NCBI GenBank assembly: GCA_016215115.1
Contig: JACRLN010000016.1
Span: 62,001-126,000 of the forward strand
Direction: 5' to 3'
DNA length: 64,000 nucleotides
Origin: Nitrospirota bacterium
GTDB taxonomy: Bacteria > Nitrospirota > Thermodesulfovibrionia > UBA6902
The position numbers and the translations under genes were made by a program. The notes under the pieces are model-generated. The model did no database searches, was not told where the DNA came from, and saw nothing but the letters and a program-made list of their open reading frames with translations. This document shows positions 49,471 to 58,678 of the stretch, in pieces (position 1 is the first letter of the stretch; each line of letters starts with the position of its first letter).

Positions 49471-52128
49471 TCAATGCGCTTCTGCCCAGTTTTTGCCGAT
49501 GCAGATTTCAACTTTCAGAGGGACCTCGATTTTGACTGCGTTCTCCATTTCTTCTTTGACAAGCGGCATGATTACAGCTTTCTCTTCTTCAGGCACCTCA
49601 AATAATAATTCGTCATGGACCTGCAGGAGCATCCTCGTTTTGAGATTTTCCTTTTTCAGTCTTCTCCAAATGTTCAGCATTGATATTTTAATTATATCAG
49701 CCGCTGAGCCCTGCACAGGAGAATTGATTGCGAGCCTCTCTCCGAGCTGGCTTGTATTTTTATTTGAGCTTTTAAGTTCAGGTATCTGCCTTTTCCTGCC
49801 GAATAAGGTCACAACAAATCCTGTTCCGGTTGCCTGTTCGATGGTCCTGTCCATGAATCCTTTAACGCCTGCGTGTTTTGCAAAATAAGTATCTATATAA
49901 TCTCTTGATTCGTCAGGTGGAATCCCAAGTTCCTTGCTCAGTCCGTACGGGCTGATGCCGTAAACAATGCCGAAGTTCACTGTCTTGGCCCTCCTCCTCA
50001 TTTCTGCAGTGACCTCATTGGCGGAAACGCCAAAAAGTTCCAGGGCAGTTCTCGTGTGTATGTCTCCGTCACGCTGAAAGACCTCGATAAGTCCCGGGTC
50101 CCGGCTCAGGTGGGCCAGCACGCGGAGCTCAATCTGTGAATAGTCGGATGAAAGAAGCAGGCATCCCTCTTCCGCTATAAATGCCTCTCTGATTTTCGTG
50201 CCCCATTCGCCTCTAACGGGAATGTTCTGGAGATTAGGTTCTGAACTGCTGAGCCGTCCTGTGGCTGTAATCGTCTGATTGAATGATGTGTGGAGTCTGC
50301 CGGTCCCGGGATTTACAATCCTGGGAAGCGCGTCAACATACGTGTTTTTCAGCTTTGATAAACCGCGATATTCAATAATCTCTCGTGGAAGCTCATGTTC
50401 AAGCGCCAATTGTTCAAGGACATCAATGTCTGTTGAAAATCCGGTCTTGGTCTTTTTAATGGTCCTGAGGCCGAGCTTTTCAAAGAGGATCTCCTGCAAT
50501 TGCTTTGGTGAATTGATATTAAATTCTTCACCCGCAATAAAATAAATCCTTTTTTCAATACTTGCAAGCTCATTTGTAAGTCTTTTAGAGAGAAGGTCCA
50601 TCAATGAAATGTCGATCTTTACACCTGCCATTTCCATGTCTGCAAGGACTTCAATCAGCGGCATTTCTATCTCATGGAATAATTTTGAAAGTCCTTCTTT
50701 CTCTATTTCAGGCTCAAGATGTTTTTTCAGTTTCAATGTTGACGCAGCGTCTTCCCCGGAGTATTTTGCGGCGCTTTCCACAGTAACTTCTCTGAAATTC
50801 AGTTTACCTTTATCAGAGACATCATTGTAAGAAAGTTTTTTAATTCCGAGATATTCCATACAGACATCTTCAAGATTATGATTCGTCTTATTCGGGTTTA
50901 AAAGATAAGAGGCAATTATTGTGTCAAAGTCAATACCTTGCAAACCCATTCCCTCATTCTTCAAAACGATGAGATCATATTTAATATTATGACCCGTCTT
51001 CTTAATCCCGGAATTTTCAAGAACCGGTTTTAAATTTTCGAGAACATATTCCTTTGACAATTGTTCCGGTACTCCCAAATATGAATGAGTGAGCGGAATG
51101 TAATAAGCTTTCTCGGGATTTGCAGAAAAAGAAATTCCTACAAGCTCTGCTGTCACCGGTGATTTAGAGGTTGTCTCTGTATCAATTGCAACTTCAGCAG
51201 ATATTGAAAGCAGCGCCTGCTCCAGTCCTTCTTTATCAAGGACTGTCACATACTCTGTTTTTACAGAGGCAGATGAATCCTGTTCCGGGATTAACTTCAT
51301 CAGGCTGCTGAAATTAAATTTGCGGAAGAACTCCAACAGTAAAGCCCAGTCCGGTTCGCCCTGTTTAAGCTCTTTTACCGGTACATCCAGAGGGACCTCG
51401 GGATGTATGGTTGCAAGTTCCCTGCTGAGTTTAATGTTTTCGATATCCTCAGAGACGGCCTTTTGGGCCTTGGCGTTTTTTATTTGAGAACAATCCTTTA
51501 GGAGCCTGTCGAGGCTCCCGAATTCCTGTAAAAGCTTTACAGCGGTTTTTTCCCCGATACCGCGCGCGCCCGGGATATTATCAGATGCATCCCCCATTAG
51601 CGCAATGATTTCGGGAAAGCGCGAAGGCTCAACGCCGAAGCGTTCGATTACATCTTTCTCTTCCGTAATTTTCTCCTTCATTGTGTCATACAATCTAATC
51701 CTGGGACTGACGACCTGACACATATCTTTGTCTCCTGTTACGATATAGACATCAAGTCCTTCTGTCTCAGCCTCTTTTGCAATAGCTCCCAATATGTCAT
51801 CAGCCTCATAACCGGGTTTCTCAATGCTCATAATTTTAAAGGCATTAACAATCTCCTTGATGAATGGGATCTGTATCTTGAGATCATCCGGCATTCCCGG
51901 CCTGTGCGCCTTATACGCCTCGTATGCTTCATGTCTTTTCGTCGTCTCAGGAGAATCAAAGACAATGGCGAAGTAGTCGGGATTTTTCTCCCGCAATATC
52001 TTCATTATCATGTTTGTGAAACCGAAAATGGCATTCGTGGGAAAACCGTCTGAGGAAGAAAGATTCCTTATTGCATAAAAGGCGCGGTACAGATAAGAGT
52101 TGCCGTCAATTAAATATAATGTTGGCAT
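49471..52128 (-). CDS. polA: DNA polymerase I
   Basis: The 885 aa protein has all three domains. The 5' nuclease domain starts LYLIDGNSYLYRAFYAI and has YEADDILGAIA, VTGDKDMCQ and GDASDNIPGARGIGEKTA. The 3'-5' exonuclease region shows VAIDTETTSKSPVTAELVGISFS with the DxE acids. The polymerase domain has LLSSDYSQIELRVLAHLS, RRRAKTVNFGIVYGISPYGLS and LLQVHDELLFEVP. Length is normal for a full Pol I. Confidence 0.97.
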   Translation of the reverse strand: MPTLYLIDGNSYLYRAFYAIRNLSSSDGFPTNAIFGFTNMIMKILREKNPDYFAIVFDSPETTKRHEAYEAYKAHRPGMPDDLKIQIPFIKEIVNAFKIMSIEKPGYEADDILGAIAKEAETEGLDVYIVTGDKDMCQVVSPRIRLYDTMKEKITEEKDVIERFGVEPSRFPEIIALMGDASDNIPGARGIGEKTAVKLLQEFGSLDRLLKDCSQIKNAKAQKAVSEDIENIKLSRELATIHPEVPLDVPVKELKQGEPDWALLLEFFRKFNFSSLMKLIPEQDSSASVKTEYVTVLDKEGLEQALLSISAEVAIDTETTSKSPVTAELVGISFSANPEKAYYIPLTHSYLGVPEQLSKEYVLENLKPVLENSGIKKTGHNIKYDLIVLKNEGMGLQGIDFDTIIASYLLNPNKTNHNLEDVCMEYLGIKKLSYNDVSDKGKLNFREVTVESAAKYSGEDAASTLKLKKHLEPEIEKEGLSKLFHEIEMPLIEVLADMEMAGVKIDISLMDLLSKRLTNELASIEKRIYFIAGEEFNINSPKQLQEILFEKLGLRTIKKTKTGFSTDIDVLEQLALEHELPREIIEYRGLSKLKNTYVDALPRIVNPGTGRLHTSFNQTITATGRLSSSEPNLQNIPVRGEWGTKIREAFIAEEGCLLLSSDYSQIELRVLAHLSRDPGLIEVFQRDGDIHTRTALELFGVSANEVTAEMRRRAKTVNFGIVYGISPYGLSKELGIPPDESRDYIDTYFAKHAGVKGFMDRTIEQATGTGFVVTLFGRKRQIPELKSSNKNTSQLGERLAINSPVQGSAADIIKISMLNIWRRLKKENLKTRMLLQVHDELLFEVPEEEKAVIMPLVKEEMENAVKIEVPLKVEICIGKNWAEAH

Positions 52129-52189
52129 GTGTTAATTATACAAAAGAAAGGGTTATTTAAGCAGGTTAATAAAGAACCTTTGCGCTAAA

Positions 52190-52276
52190 GTAGGGGCAAT
52201 TCATGAATTGCCCCTACTGGATTCCGGATTAAGCCTGTCCCCGAAGGACGTAATCGGGGAGACTGCCGGAATGACA
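52190..52276. repeat. 28 bp palindrome followed by a CGTCATTCCCG-type repeat
   Basis: 52190-52217 is a perfect 28 bp palindrome of the GTAGGGGC family centred on TTCATGAA. Immediately next to it, 52217-52276 is GGATTCCGGATT...CCCCGAAGGACGTAATCGGGG...GCCGGAATGACAG, a mosaic unit. The rest of the 52129-52515 gap, upstream of polA and the MCP gene, shows no gene. Confidence 0.8.
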
Positions 52277-52515
52277 GCTTTAAAGGCGTTTTCGGGTCAA
52301 TGACACAAGATATCATCTCCCGCACGATTCCCTGAAGAAACTTAATTTTTATTAAAGTTTGCATGGAAAAGACCGATAGTAGATGAAAAGGTTGAATAAA
52401 TACCTTATGTCTCTAAATATTACGTATTCAAACAGGATATGGTATAAACATTTTTAACATTTATGGTACGCACAAAAGTTCACACATCTGTTTTTGAGAA
52501 AAAAGGAAGCCTGAT

Positions 52516-53679
52516 ATGAAGAAAAACCATATTTTCTTTTGCCTTATCATAATTGCGTCAGTGGCTGGGATTATAGTGGGACAGGGAATTCTTAAAGACT
52601 CTCATGTCTTAAAGGTTGGGTATATTGCCGGAGGGATGCTTACTGTAGCATTACTTTTATTCGTTTCTGCACGTATTTTGAATGGAGTGACGAAGCCTGT
52701 AGATGCAATTACAAATGCCTTTCATCACATGGCGAAAGGAGACTTTACGGATATCGTTATAGACATACATGATAAAAAGGAAATGAAGGAAATGGACCAT
52801 GCTTTTCATGAATTCAGAGATGGGCTAAATGATATGGCGGCCAACATAAAGAAAGGCATTACTGATCTATCGTCAATGACCGAGAACCTTTCTTCTGTTT
52901 CCAATGAACTCATGAGTAATACTGACAAAAAAATGCATGAGACCAGGGAAGCGATAAGTTCAATATCAATAATGTCTCAAACCATGACCGATTTGGCGAC
53001 TAATGCAACGGGCATTTCTGAAATAATAGATGAAATTTCAGAGCTTGTTTCATATGGAAAAGATACAAACAATTATACGTTAACCTCACTGAATAATATT
53101 TCTACTGTAGTTAACGATACCGCTGAGACAATTAATATTCTTGGAAGCAGTTCGGGAGAAATTGGGAACATAATATCGGTAATTACTGACATTGCCAGCC
53201 AGACAAACCTGCTTGCGCTAAATGCGGCAATAGAGGCAGCAAGGGCAGGAGAACATGGCAGGGGTTTTGCCGTTGTAGCCAGTGAAGTAAAAAAGCTTGC
53301 GGATAAAACAGCAAAATCAACTGACGAGATTACCCAGAAAATCAAGTTAATACAAGCAGAGTCACAGACGTCAGTAGAAAAAGTTGGAAAGAGCAAAAAA
53401 GAGGTTGACAAGACCATAAAACTAATGACAGCAATTACTCAATGCTTTGATTCCATCACATCAACTACTAATAAGGCCGTAGAAGCAGCTAAGGACATAA
53501 CTAAACTGATCGATGGCAGAATAGAATTAAAAGGAAATGTTGTCGAAGATATCAGCAATTCTTTTAAAGAAACACTGAATGAAATGAATAAACTGAAACA
53601 AACTACATCCAAATTCCCTGATATCGTTGAAGAGTTAAAAAGACAGGCAAACTGGTTTAAAAATGGAACAACTGTGTAA
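52516..53679 (+). CDS. Methyl-accepting chemotaxis-like signalling protein
   Basis: The 387 aa protein has two adjacent N-terminal helices ([18 protein letters not shown] and [19 protein letters not shown]) with almost no periplasmic domain, then HAMP (residues about 57-110) and an MCP signalling domain. The hairpin tip is [45 protein letters not shown]. Lacking an external sensor, it may respond to membrane or cytoplasmic cues or act in a chemosensory pathway other than motility. No che genes adjoin. Confidence 0.9.
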   Translation: MKKNHIFFCLIIIASVAGIIVGQGILKDSHVLKVGYIAGGMLTVALLLFVSARILNGVTKPVDAITNAFHHMAKGDFTDIVIDIHDKKEMKEMDHAFHEFRDGLNDMAANIKKGITDLSSMTENLSSVSNELMSNTDKKMHETREAISSISIMSQTMTDLATNATGISEIIDEISELVSYGKDTNNYTLTSLNNISTVVNDTAETINILGSSSGEIGNIISVITDIASQTNLLALNAAIEAARAGEHGRGFAVVASEVKKLADKTAKSTDEITQKIKLIQAESQTSVEKVGKSKKEVDKTIKLMTAITQCFDSITSTTNKAVEAAKDITKLIDGRIELKGNVVEDISNSFKETLNEMNKLKQTTSKFPDIVEELKRQANWFKNGTTV

Positions 53680-53728
53680 TATTTTGCACCTCTCTTGACT
53701 AATCATCCCCTGCAGGTTATATTTTTGT

Positions 53729-54685
53729 GTGGCTAAAAAATACAAACCTATCTCCCTGAAGGATATAAAAACCTGTAAGCTTAAATCGAGAAAGAGCAAG
53801 GTTCAACTCGACAAGGTCGGAAAACCTTTCTGCAGGGGAAGCTTCAGTGACTTTCTTTCCGGTCTTCCCGATATACTCGCGGCAAAAGATTTTAAAGCGG
53901 TAGTAAACGCCATAATCAGTGCAAGAAAAAAGGACAGGCCTGTAATCCTCGGGATGGGTGCGCATCCAATTAAAGTCGGCCTCTCGCCAATTATTATTAA
54001 CCTGATTGAGAATAAAATGATTACTGCTGTTGCCATGAACGGCGCATGCATTGTCCACGATTTTGAAATGAGCCTGATAGGGCACACATCAGAGGATGTT
54101 GACATTGAGTTGTGCAGGGGTACCTTCGGCATGGCAGAGGAAACAGGCAGGGATCTGAACAGGGCGATTAATGAAGGAGTTAAGAAAGGTTACGGAATCG
54201 GCAAGGCAGTTGGTGAATATATATTAAAGAGCAAGGCAAACTATAAGGAATTAAGTATTATTGCAGCCGCAGAGCGATTGAACGTTCCGGCAACAGTGCA
54301 TGTTGCCGTAGGAACAGATATCATCCATATGCATCCGGCGGCAGACGGCAAATCGATTGGCGAAGGAAGCATGAAAGACTTCAGGCTTTTTTCATCTGTT
54401 GTTTCGGACCTCAAAGGAGGCGTTTATATTAACCTTGGTTCAGCAGTGATTATGCCGGAGGTGTTTTTAAAGGCAATCGCTGTTACGAGGAATCTTAAAT
54501 ATGACGTGAAGAATTTTACCACTGTAAACATGGATTTTATCCAGCATTACAGGACCCGTGAAAATGTCCTGAGACGGCCGGTCCTTTCAGGCGGCAAATC
54601 ATACGCATTGACCGGTCATCATGAGATAATGTTTCCGTTGTTGGCGGCAGCGGTGATGGAAAAAAAAGATGAGACCCGTTGTTGA
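53729..54685 (+). CDS. Deoxyhypusine synthase-like protein
   Basis: A 318 aa protein starting at GTG 53729. Features are PVILGMGAHPIKVGLSPIIINLIE, MNGACIVHDFEMSLIGHTSEDVD, VPATVHVAVGTDIIHMHPAADGKSIG and YALTGHHEIMFPLLAAAV. The layout (Rossmann-like core, a HDFE stretch, late lysine-poor active-site region) matches a bacterial group annotated as deoxyhypusine synthase family. Bacteria lack eIF5A, so the substrate is unlikely to be the eukaryotic one. A ferredoxin gene overlaps its end by 17 bp, implying a functional link. Confidence 0.7.
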   Translation: MAKKYKPISLKDIKTCKLKSRKSKVQLDKVGKPFCRGSFSDFLSGLPDILAAKDFKAVVNAIISARKKDRPVILGMGAHPIKVGLSPIIINLIENKMITAVAMNGACIVHDFEMSLIGHTSEDVDIELCRGTFGMAEETGRDLNRAINEGVKKGYGIGKAVGEYILKSKANYKELSIIAAAERLNVPATVHVAVGTDIIHMHPAADGKSIGEGSMKDFRLFSSVVSDLKGGVYINLGSAVIMPEVFLKAIAVTRNLKYDVKNFTTVNMDFIQHYRTRENVLRRPVLSGGKSYALTGHHEIMFPLLAAAVMEKKDETRC

Positions 54686-54863
54686 CGAAGACTTATGCAT
54701 AGGATGCGGCAATTGCGCAGAGATATGCCCGGCAGTCTTTCAGCTTATTGACGAAAAATCAAAGGTGGTTGACCCGGAAGGGTGCGAGATTGCGGACTGC
54801 TGCGAAGCGGCTGAAGAGAATTGTCCAGTTGAGGCCATAACGCTTATTGAAGATGATGAGTAA
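54669..54863 (+). CDS. Single-cluster [4Fe-4S] ferredoxin
   Basis: A 64 aa acidic protein with CIGCGNCAEICP near the start and CEIADCCEAAEENCPVEAI near the end. That is the pattern of Desulfovibrio-type one-cluster ferredoxins, in which the remaining cysteines can form a disulfide. It overlaps the deoxyhypusine synthase-like gene by 17 bp, so translation is coupled. It would supply low-potential electrons in the cytoplasm; partner unknown. Confidence 0.92.
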   Translation: MRPVVDEDLCIGCGNCAEICPAVFQLIDEKSKVVDPEGCEIADCCEAAEENCPVEAITLIEDDE

Positions 54864-54921
54864 ATCAAAGTCTTGCGATTTCCAAATCGGGATTTGTGTC
54901 ATATACCAAGGAGTTTATAAA

Positions 54922-55055
54922 TAAAGCCACATTGTTTGTCATTCCCGCAGTCAGTAAGCGGGAATCCAGACAGTTAAGAGGAACTGGATGCCCGATTAAG
55001 ACCTTCGGGCATGACGGATGAAGTTATACGTGGCTTTACTAATGAACTCATTAGT
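54922..55055. repeat. CGTCATTCCCG mosaic repeat with AAAGCCAC ends, reaching the next reading frame
   Basis: AAAGCCAC (54923-54930) and GTGGCTTT (55030-55037) are inverted ends around GTCATTCCCGCAGTC...GCGGGAATCCAG and CTGGATGCCCG...CGGGCATGACG. ACTAATGAACTCATTAGT (55038-55055) is an adjoining palindrome. The open frame of the downstream protease extends into this element up to 55011, but that part is repeat-derived. Confidence 0.65.
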
Positions 55056-55079
55056 AAGCCATTAAGAGAGAATAAAGAC

Positions 55080-55919
55080 ATGTATATTAGAGCAGGGAAA
55101 ATCTTACTGACGGCATGTATTCTGTTATTTATTACAGGAGCAATCTATTTAAATGCCGAACAGCCCCCCCGATCTTTTACTAATGAAGATCTTGAAAAAT
55201 ACGGAGGCAGTTCATCATCCTCTAATTCTTCAGAAACCTCAAAAGTTCAACCAGAAGAAAACAATCCGAAAATAACTGAACGACCCCTGAAAAAGTATGC
55301 GATACCATATGCAGGAGGATCAAGGAGGATCATAATTCCGGTAACATTCAATGGACGTGTGACAGCAAATATGCTGCTTGATACCGGCGCTCCGGGTATG
55401 CACATTTCATACGAACTGGCACAGAAACTTTATCTGTTAAACAGCAGCGAGAGCAATCTTCTGGTTATGATTGGCGGTATCGGGGGATCGGTTCCAGCGA
55501 TATTTACCATTATGGACAGCATCCGTGTTGGAGAAGCAGAAGACCATTTCATTCCCACCTTTATCTCTCCCAGGATATCCAATGAATTTGAAGGCCTTAT
55601 CGGCATGGACTTCATGGCTAATTACTCGATCCGGATAGATACAAAACAACAGGTTGTGATATTTGAACAGCTTCCCGAAAGTTCTGACATGCCGGCCGGG
55701 CACGACGAACGTTGGTGGAAGACTACTTTTCAGCAATTTAAATCGTTACGGATGACATGGGAAGGTTACAGGGACAAGATTGCCGGACAGGGAAGCTACA
55801 CTGACAAAGAAAAGGATATAAGAACGTTTGTTGACCGTCAATACAGGAAAGCAAATGAACTAAATGACAAACTTTCAGTATACGCCAGCGAACATTCAGT
55901 CCCGCTTGAGTGGCGGTAG
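55080..55919 (+). CDS. Membrane-anchored retropepsin-like aspartic protease
   Basis: I choose ATG 55080 because the frame before it lies in a repeat; the product is 279 aa. It has an N-terminal anchor (ILLTACILLFITGAIYL), a serine-rich linker, and a clan AA protease domain with the catalytic triad in MLLDTGAPGMHISYELAQKLYL, then a Gly-rich flap-like VMIGGIGGSVPAIF and EGLIGMDFMANYSIRID. The C-terminal part is helical (RTFVDRQYRKANELNDKLSVYASEHSVPLEW). Probably acts in the periplasm; substrate unknown. Confidence 0.8.
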   Translation: MYIRAGKILLTACILLFITGAIYLNAEQPPRSFTNEDLEKYGGSSSSSNSSETSKVQPEENNPKITERPLKKYAIPYAGGSRRIIIPVTFNGRVTANMLLDTGAPGMHISYELAQKLYLLNSSESNLLVMIGGIGGSVPAIFTIMDSIRVGEAEDHFIPTFISPRISNEFEGLIGMDFMANYSIRIDTKQQVVIFEQLPESSDMPAGHDERWWKTTFQQFKSLRMTWEGYRDKIAGQGSYTDKEKDIRTFVDRQYRKANELNDKLSVYASEHSVPLEWR

Positions 55920-56030
55920 CTAATCTTTTTATGTCTCACCTCTGACGTTTCTTTGACATCTCTCAAAGAATTATTGTTAAATAAATATCGCATTTTTGGC
56001 AGCCGTAATTTTTAGGTTACGTATAATAAA

Positions 56031-56048
56031 CGCAGGCTGAAGCCTGCG
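56031..56048. repeat. CGCAGGCT palindrome upstream of hemL
   Basis: CGCAGGCTGAAGCCTGCG has 8 bp arms with a 2 nt centre, followed by GCTACA. It is of a type commonly dispersed in related genomes. It lies 31 bp before the hemL start and may fold in its leader. Confidence 0.7.
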
Positions 56049-56078
56049 GCTACAATTTATTTATAACAGGAGCCGGTC

Positions 56079-57374
56079 ATGTCGAAACTTAGTCACAAAA
56101 AATCAATAGCACTTTTTAACAAAGCCAAACGCATTATTCCCGGAGGCGTGAACAGTCCAGTCAGGGCCTTCAAAGCAGTAGGCGGAAGTCCATTGTTTAT
56201 ACAATCAGCAAAAGGTTCAAAAATTTATGACGTTGACGGAAATGAATACTTAGACTATGTCCTCTCATGGGGGCCCATGATACTTGGTCATTCCCATCCT
56301 GTGGTTATCAAAGCATTGCAAAGAGCATGTGAAAAAGGCACAAGCTACGGCGCACCGACGCCCCTTGAGATAGAGCTTGCAGAAATGATACTAAAGGCAT
56401 ATCCATCTGTGGAGATCGTAAGGATGGTTAATTCAGGCACAGAGGCGACCATGAGCGCAATAAGGGTTGCGCGCGGATTTACCGGAAGGGACAAGGTGAT
56501 AAAATTTGAAGGCTGTTATCACGGTCACGCAGACGGACTTCTTGTAAAGGCAGGCTCCGGCGCTGCGACCTTTGGCGTGCCTGACAGTTCGGGTGTTCCC
56601 AGGGATTATGCAAAAAATACAATAACCCTTCCTTATAATGATCTGAAGGCGGTCAAGACAGTTCTTGAGAAGAACGCAAAAAATATTGCATGCATTATTA
56701 TTGAACCTGTCGTTGGAAACATCGGCTGTGTACTGCCGAAACCGGGGTTTCTTGAAGGGTTGAGAAAGCTGACAAAGAAGTACGGCGTAATTTTAATATT
56801 TGATGAAGTGATGACGGGATTCAGGGTATCATACGGTGGGGCGCAGAAAGCGTTCAGAATAAAACCTGACATGACCTGCCTCGGAAAGGTAATCGGCGGC
56901 GGTCTGCCTGTGGGAGCATTTGGCGGCAGAAAAGATATCATGAAGATGGTTGCTCCAGAGGGCCCTGTGTATCAGGCAGGGACGCTTTCAGGAAACCCGC
57001 TTGCAATGACCGCAGGAATAGAGACATTAAAAATTTTATCCAGGCCGGAAAATTACAAAAAGCTTCTAAGTAAGTCAGCGGCTCTTGAAGAGGCTTTGAA
57101 AGATGCCGCAAAACGTGCAGGCATAAAGACTAAGTTCTACAGGGCAGGAACAATGTTCTGTACGTACTTTACAGATACAGAAGTCGTTGACTACTCTACA
57201 GCCAAAAAAGCAGATGCACAAAAGTTTGCAAAATTCTTCAGAAAGATGCTTGAAAAGGGAATCAATCTTGCCCCCTCCCAGTTTGAGGCAGGGTTCATGT
57301 CTCTTGCACATTCAAGCGCTGACATAAATAAGACCGCACGGGCGGCCTTTGAGGCATTTAAGGAGGTAGCTTAA
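56079..57374 (+). CDS. hemL: Glutamate-1-semialdehyde 2,1-aminomutase HemL
   Basis: The last step of the C5 route to 5-aminolevulinate, needed for the many haems and cobalamin implied by this window. The 431 aa protein has [18 protein letters not shown] at the start, [46 protein letters not shown] and the PLP lysine in [26 protein letters not shown] lies ahead of the ATG. Confidence 0.97.
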   Translation: MSKLSHKKSIALFNKAKRIIPGGVNSPVRAFKAVGGSPLFIQSAKGSKIYDVDGNEYLDYVLSWGPMILGHSHPVVIKALQRACEKGTSYGAPTPLEIELAEMILKAYPSVEIVRMVNSGTEATMSAIRVARGFTGRDKVIKFEGCYHGHADGLLVKAGSGAATFGVPDSSGVPRDYAKNTITLPYNDLKAVKTVLEKNAKNIACIIIEPVVGNIGCVLPKPGFLEGLRKLTKKYGVILIFDEVMTGFRVSYGGAQKAFRIKPDMTCLGKVIGGGLPVGAFGGRKDIMKMVAPEGPVYQAGTLSGNPLAMTAGIETLKILSRPENYKKLLSKSAALEEALKDAAKRAGIKTKFYRAGTMFCTYFTDTEVVDYSTAKKADAQKFAKFFRKMLEKGINLAPSQFEAGFMSLAHSSADINKTARAAFEAFKEVA

Positions 57375-57381
57375 TAGAAAT

Positions 57382-57536
57382 AACCACAGAGGACACAGAG
57401 GGAATACCATAGTATTATGAAAAGAAGGATTCCCGACGCCTCCCGACTTGTTCGGGGCTTGCGGGAATCACATAGTGTCTGTCATTCCGGCTTGTCCGGA
57501 ATCTTTCTTTTTTCTCTGTGATCTCTGTGGTTTTGT
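57382..57536. repeat. CCACAGAG-type element with nested mosaic repeats, copy 5
   Basis: AACCACAGAGGACACAGAGG and TTCTCTGTGATCTCTGTGGTTT are the inverted ends. Inside are GGATTCCCGACGCC...GCGGGAATCA and GTCATTCCGGCTTGTCCGGAATC, members of the CGTCATTCCCG family. This copy shows one family nested in another. Confidence 0.75.
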
Positions 57537-57547
57537 CTGGAATTACC

Positions 57548-58657
57548 ATGAAATTAACAATCACAGGCTTTTCAAATTCCGGCAAGACAACCGTTTTTAA
57601 TGCCCTCACCGGATTGAACCTTGCCACAACTACATACCCGACAGTGATTGCTCCCGAGCTGGAGCCGCAGATCGGAATGGTCAAGGTCCCTGATGCGCGC
57701 ATTGAGAGGCTGACCGCTGTCTACAACCCGAAGAAGACCACATATGCAACCGTAGAATACGTGGACTATGCCGGTATTACCTCCGGTGATGTTGCTCAAA
57801 ATACAAAGGTCTTCAATTTAATGAAAGACGCTGACGCGGTCGTGCATGTTGTCAGGGCCTTTGAGGATGAATCGATCGTTCATCCCATGCAGGGCATTGA
57901 CCCGGTCAGGGATGTGAAATCATTTGAGGCAGAGCTGATTTTAGGGGACCTTGAGCTTGTCGAGAAACGTCTTCAGAAGATAGAAGAACAGGCAAGAAAG
58001 GGGAAGAAACAGGATGAGGCGGACAGGGGTCTTTTGCTGAAATGCAGAAAGGCTCTTGAGGATGAGATCTCCCTCAGGAATCTTGAATTCACTGACGAGG
58101 AAAAGCGGCTTATGCTGCCCTACCAGTTTCTTTCAACAATGCCGGAGATAATCGTGCTCAATATCGATGAAAGAGATATTAATTCCGGGAAGGTGAAAAA
58201 TTATCAGAATGAAATAGAGGCTTATTTCAAAGCAGTGGGGCAAAGCGTAATCCCGCCTGTTCTTGCGCTTTGCGGAAAGATCGAGATGGAAATTGTTCAA
58301 CTCCCGGCGGACGAGGCAAAGGCCTTCCTCGACGATCTGGGAATTGACGAACCTGCAATGCATAAACTTTGCAGAATATCCTACGATGCACTCGGACTCA
58401 TTCCATTTTTCACTGTCGGAAAAGATGAGGTCAGGGCCTGGACGATACAAAAGGGGACCACCGCACAGCAGGCCGCGGGAAAGATACATTCTGATATTGA
58501 ACGGGGCTTCATCCGCGCAGAGGTTGTGAGCTACGATGACTTTATATCGTCCGAAGAGGACATGAACAGGGTAAAGGAAAAAGGGCTTGCGAGACTTGAA
58601 GGCAAGACATATCTGGTCCGGGACGGGGATATTATTAATATTAAGTTTAATGTGTGA
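57548..58657 (+). CDS. ychF: YchF/OLA1-type P-loop ATPase
   Basis: I start it at ATG 57548 (MKLTITGFSNSGKTTVFNALTG); ten codons upstream lie in a repeat. The 369 aa protein has Walker A GFSNSGKTT, switch regions in TYPTVIAPELEPQIGMVKVPD and VEYVDYAGIT, NIDERD at the base-recognition position, and the C-terminal TGS-like domain (LGLIPFFTVGKDEVRAWTIQKGTTAQQAAGKIHSDIERGFIRAEV). YchF proteins hydrolyse ATP and bind ribosomes. Confidence 0.94.
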   Translation: MKLTITGFSNSGKTTVFNALTGLNLATTTYPTVIAPELEPQIGMVKVPDARIERLTAVYNPKKTTYATVEYVDYAGITSGDVAQNTKVFNLMKDADAVVHVVRAFEDESIVHPMQGIDPVRDVKSFEAELILGDLELVEKRLQKIEEQARKGKKQDEADRGLLLKCRKALEDEISLRNLEFTDEEKRLMLPYQFLSTMPEIIVLNIDERDINSGKVKNYQNEIEAYFKAVGQSVIPPVLALCGKIEMEIVQLPADEAKAFLDDLGIDEPAMHKLCRISYDALGLIPFFTVGKDEVRAWTIQKGTTAQQAAGKIHSDIERGFIRAEVVSYDDFISSEEDMNRVKEKGLARLEGKTYLVRDGDIINIKFNV

Positions 58658-58678
58658 GGGGATTAGGTTTAAAACGTC

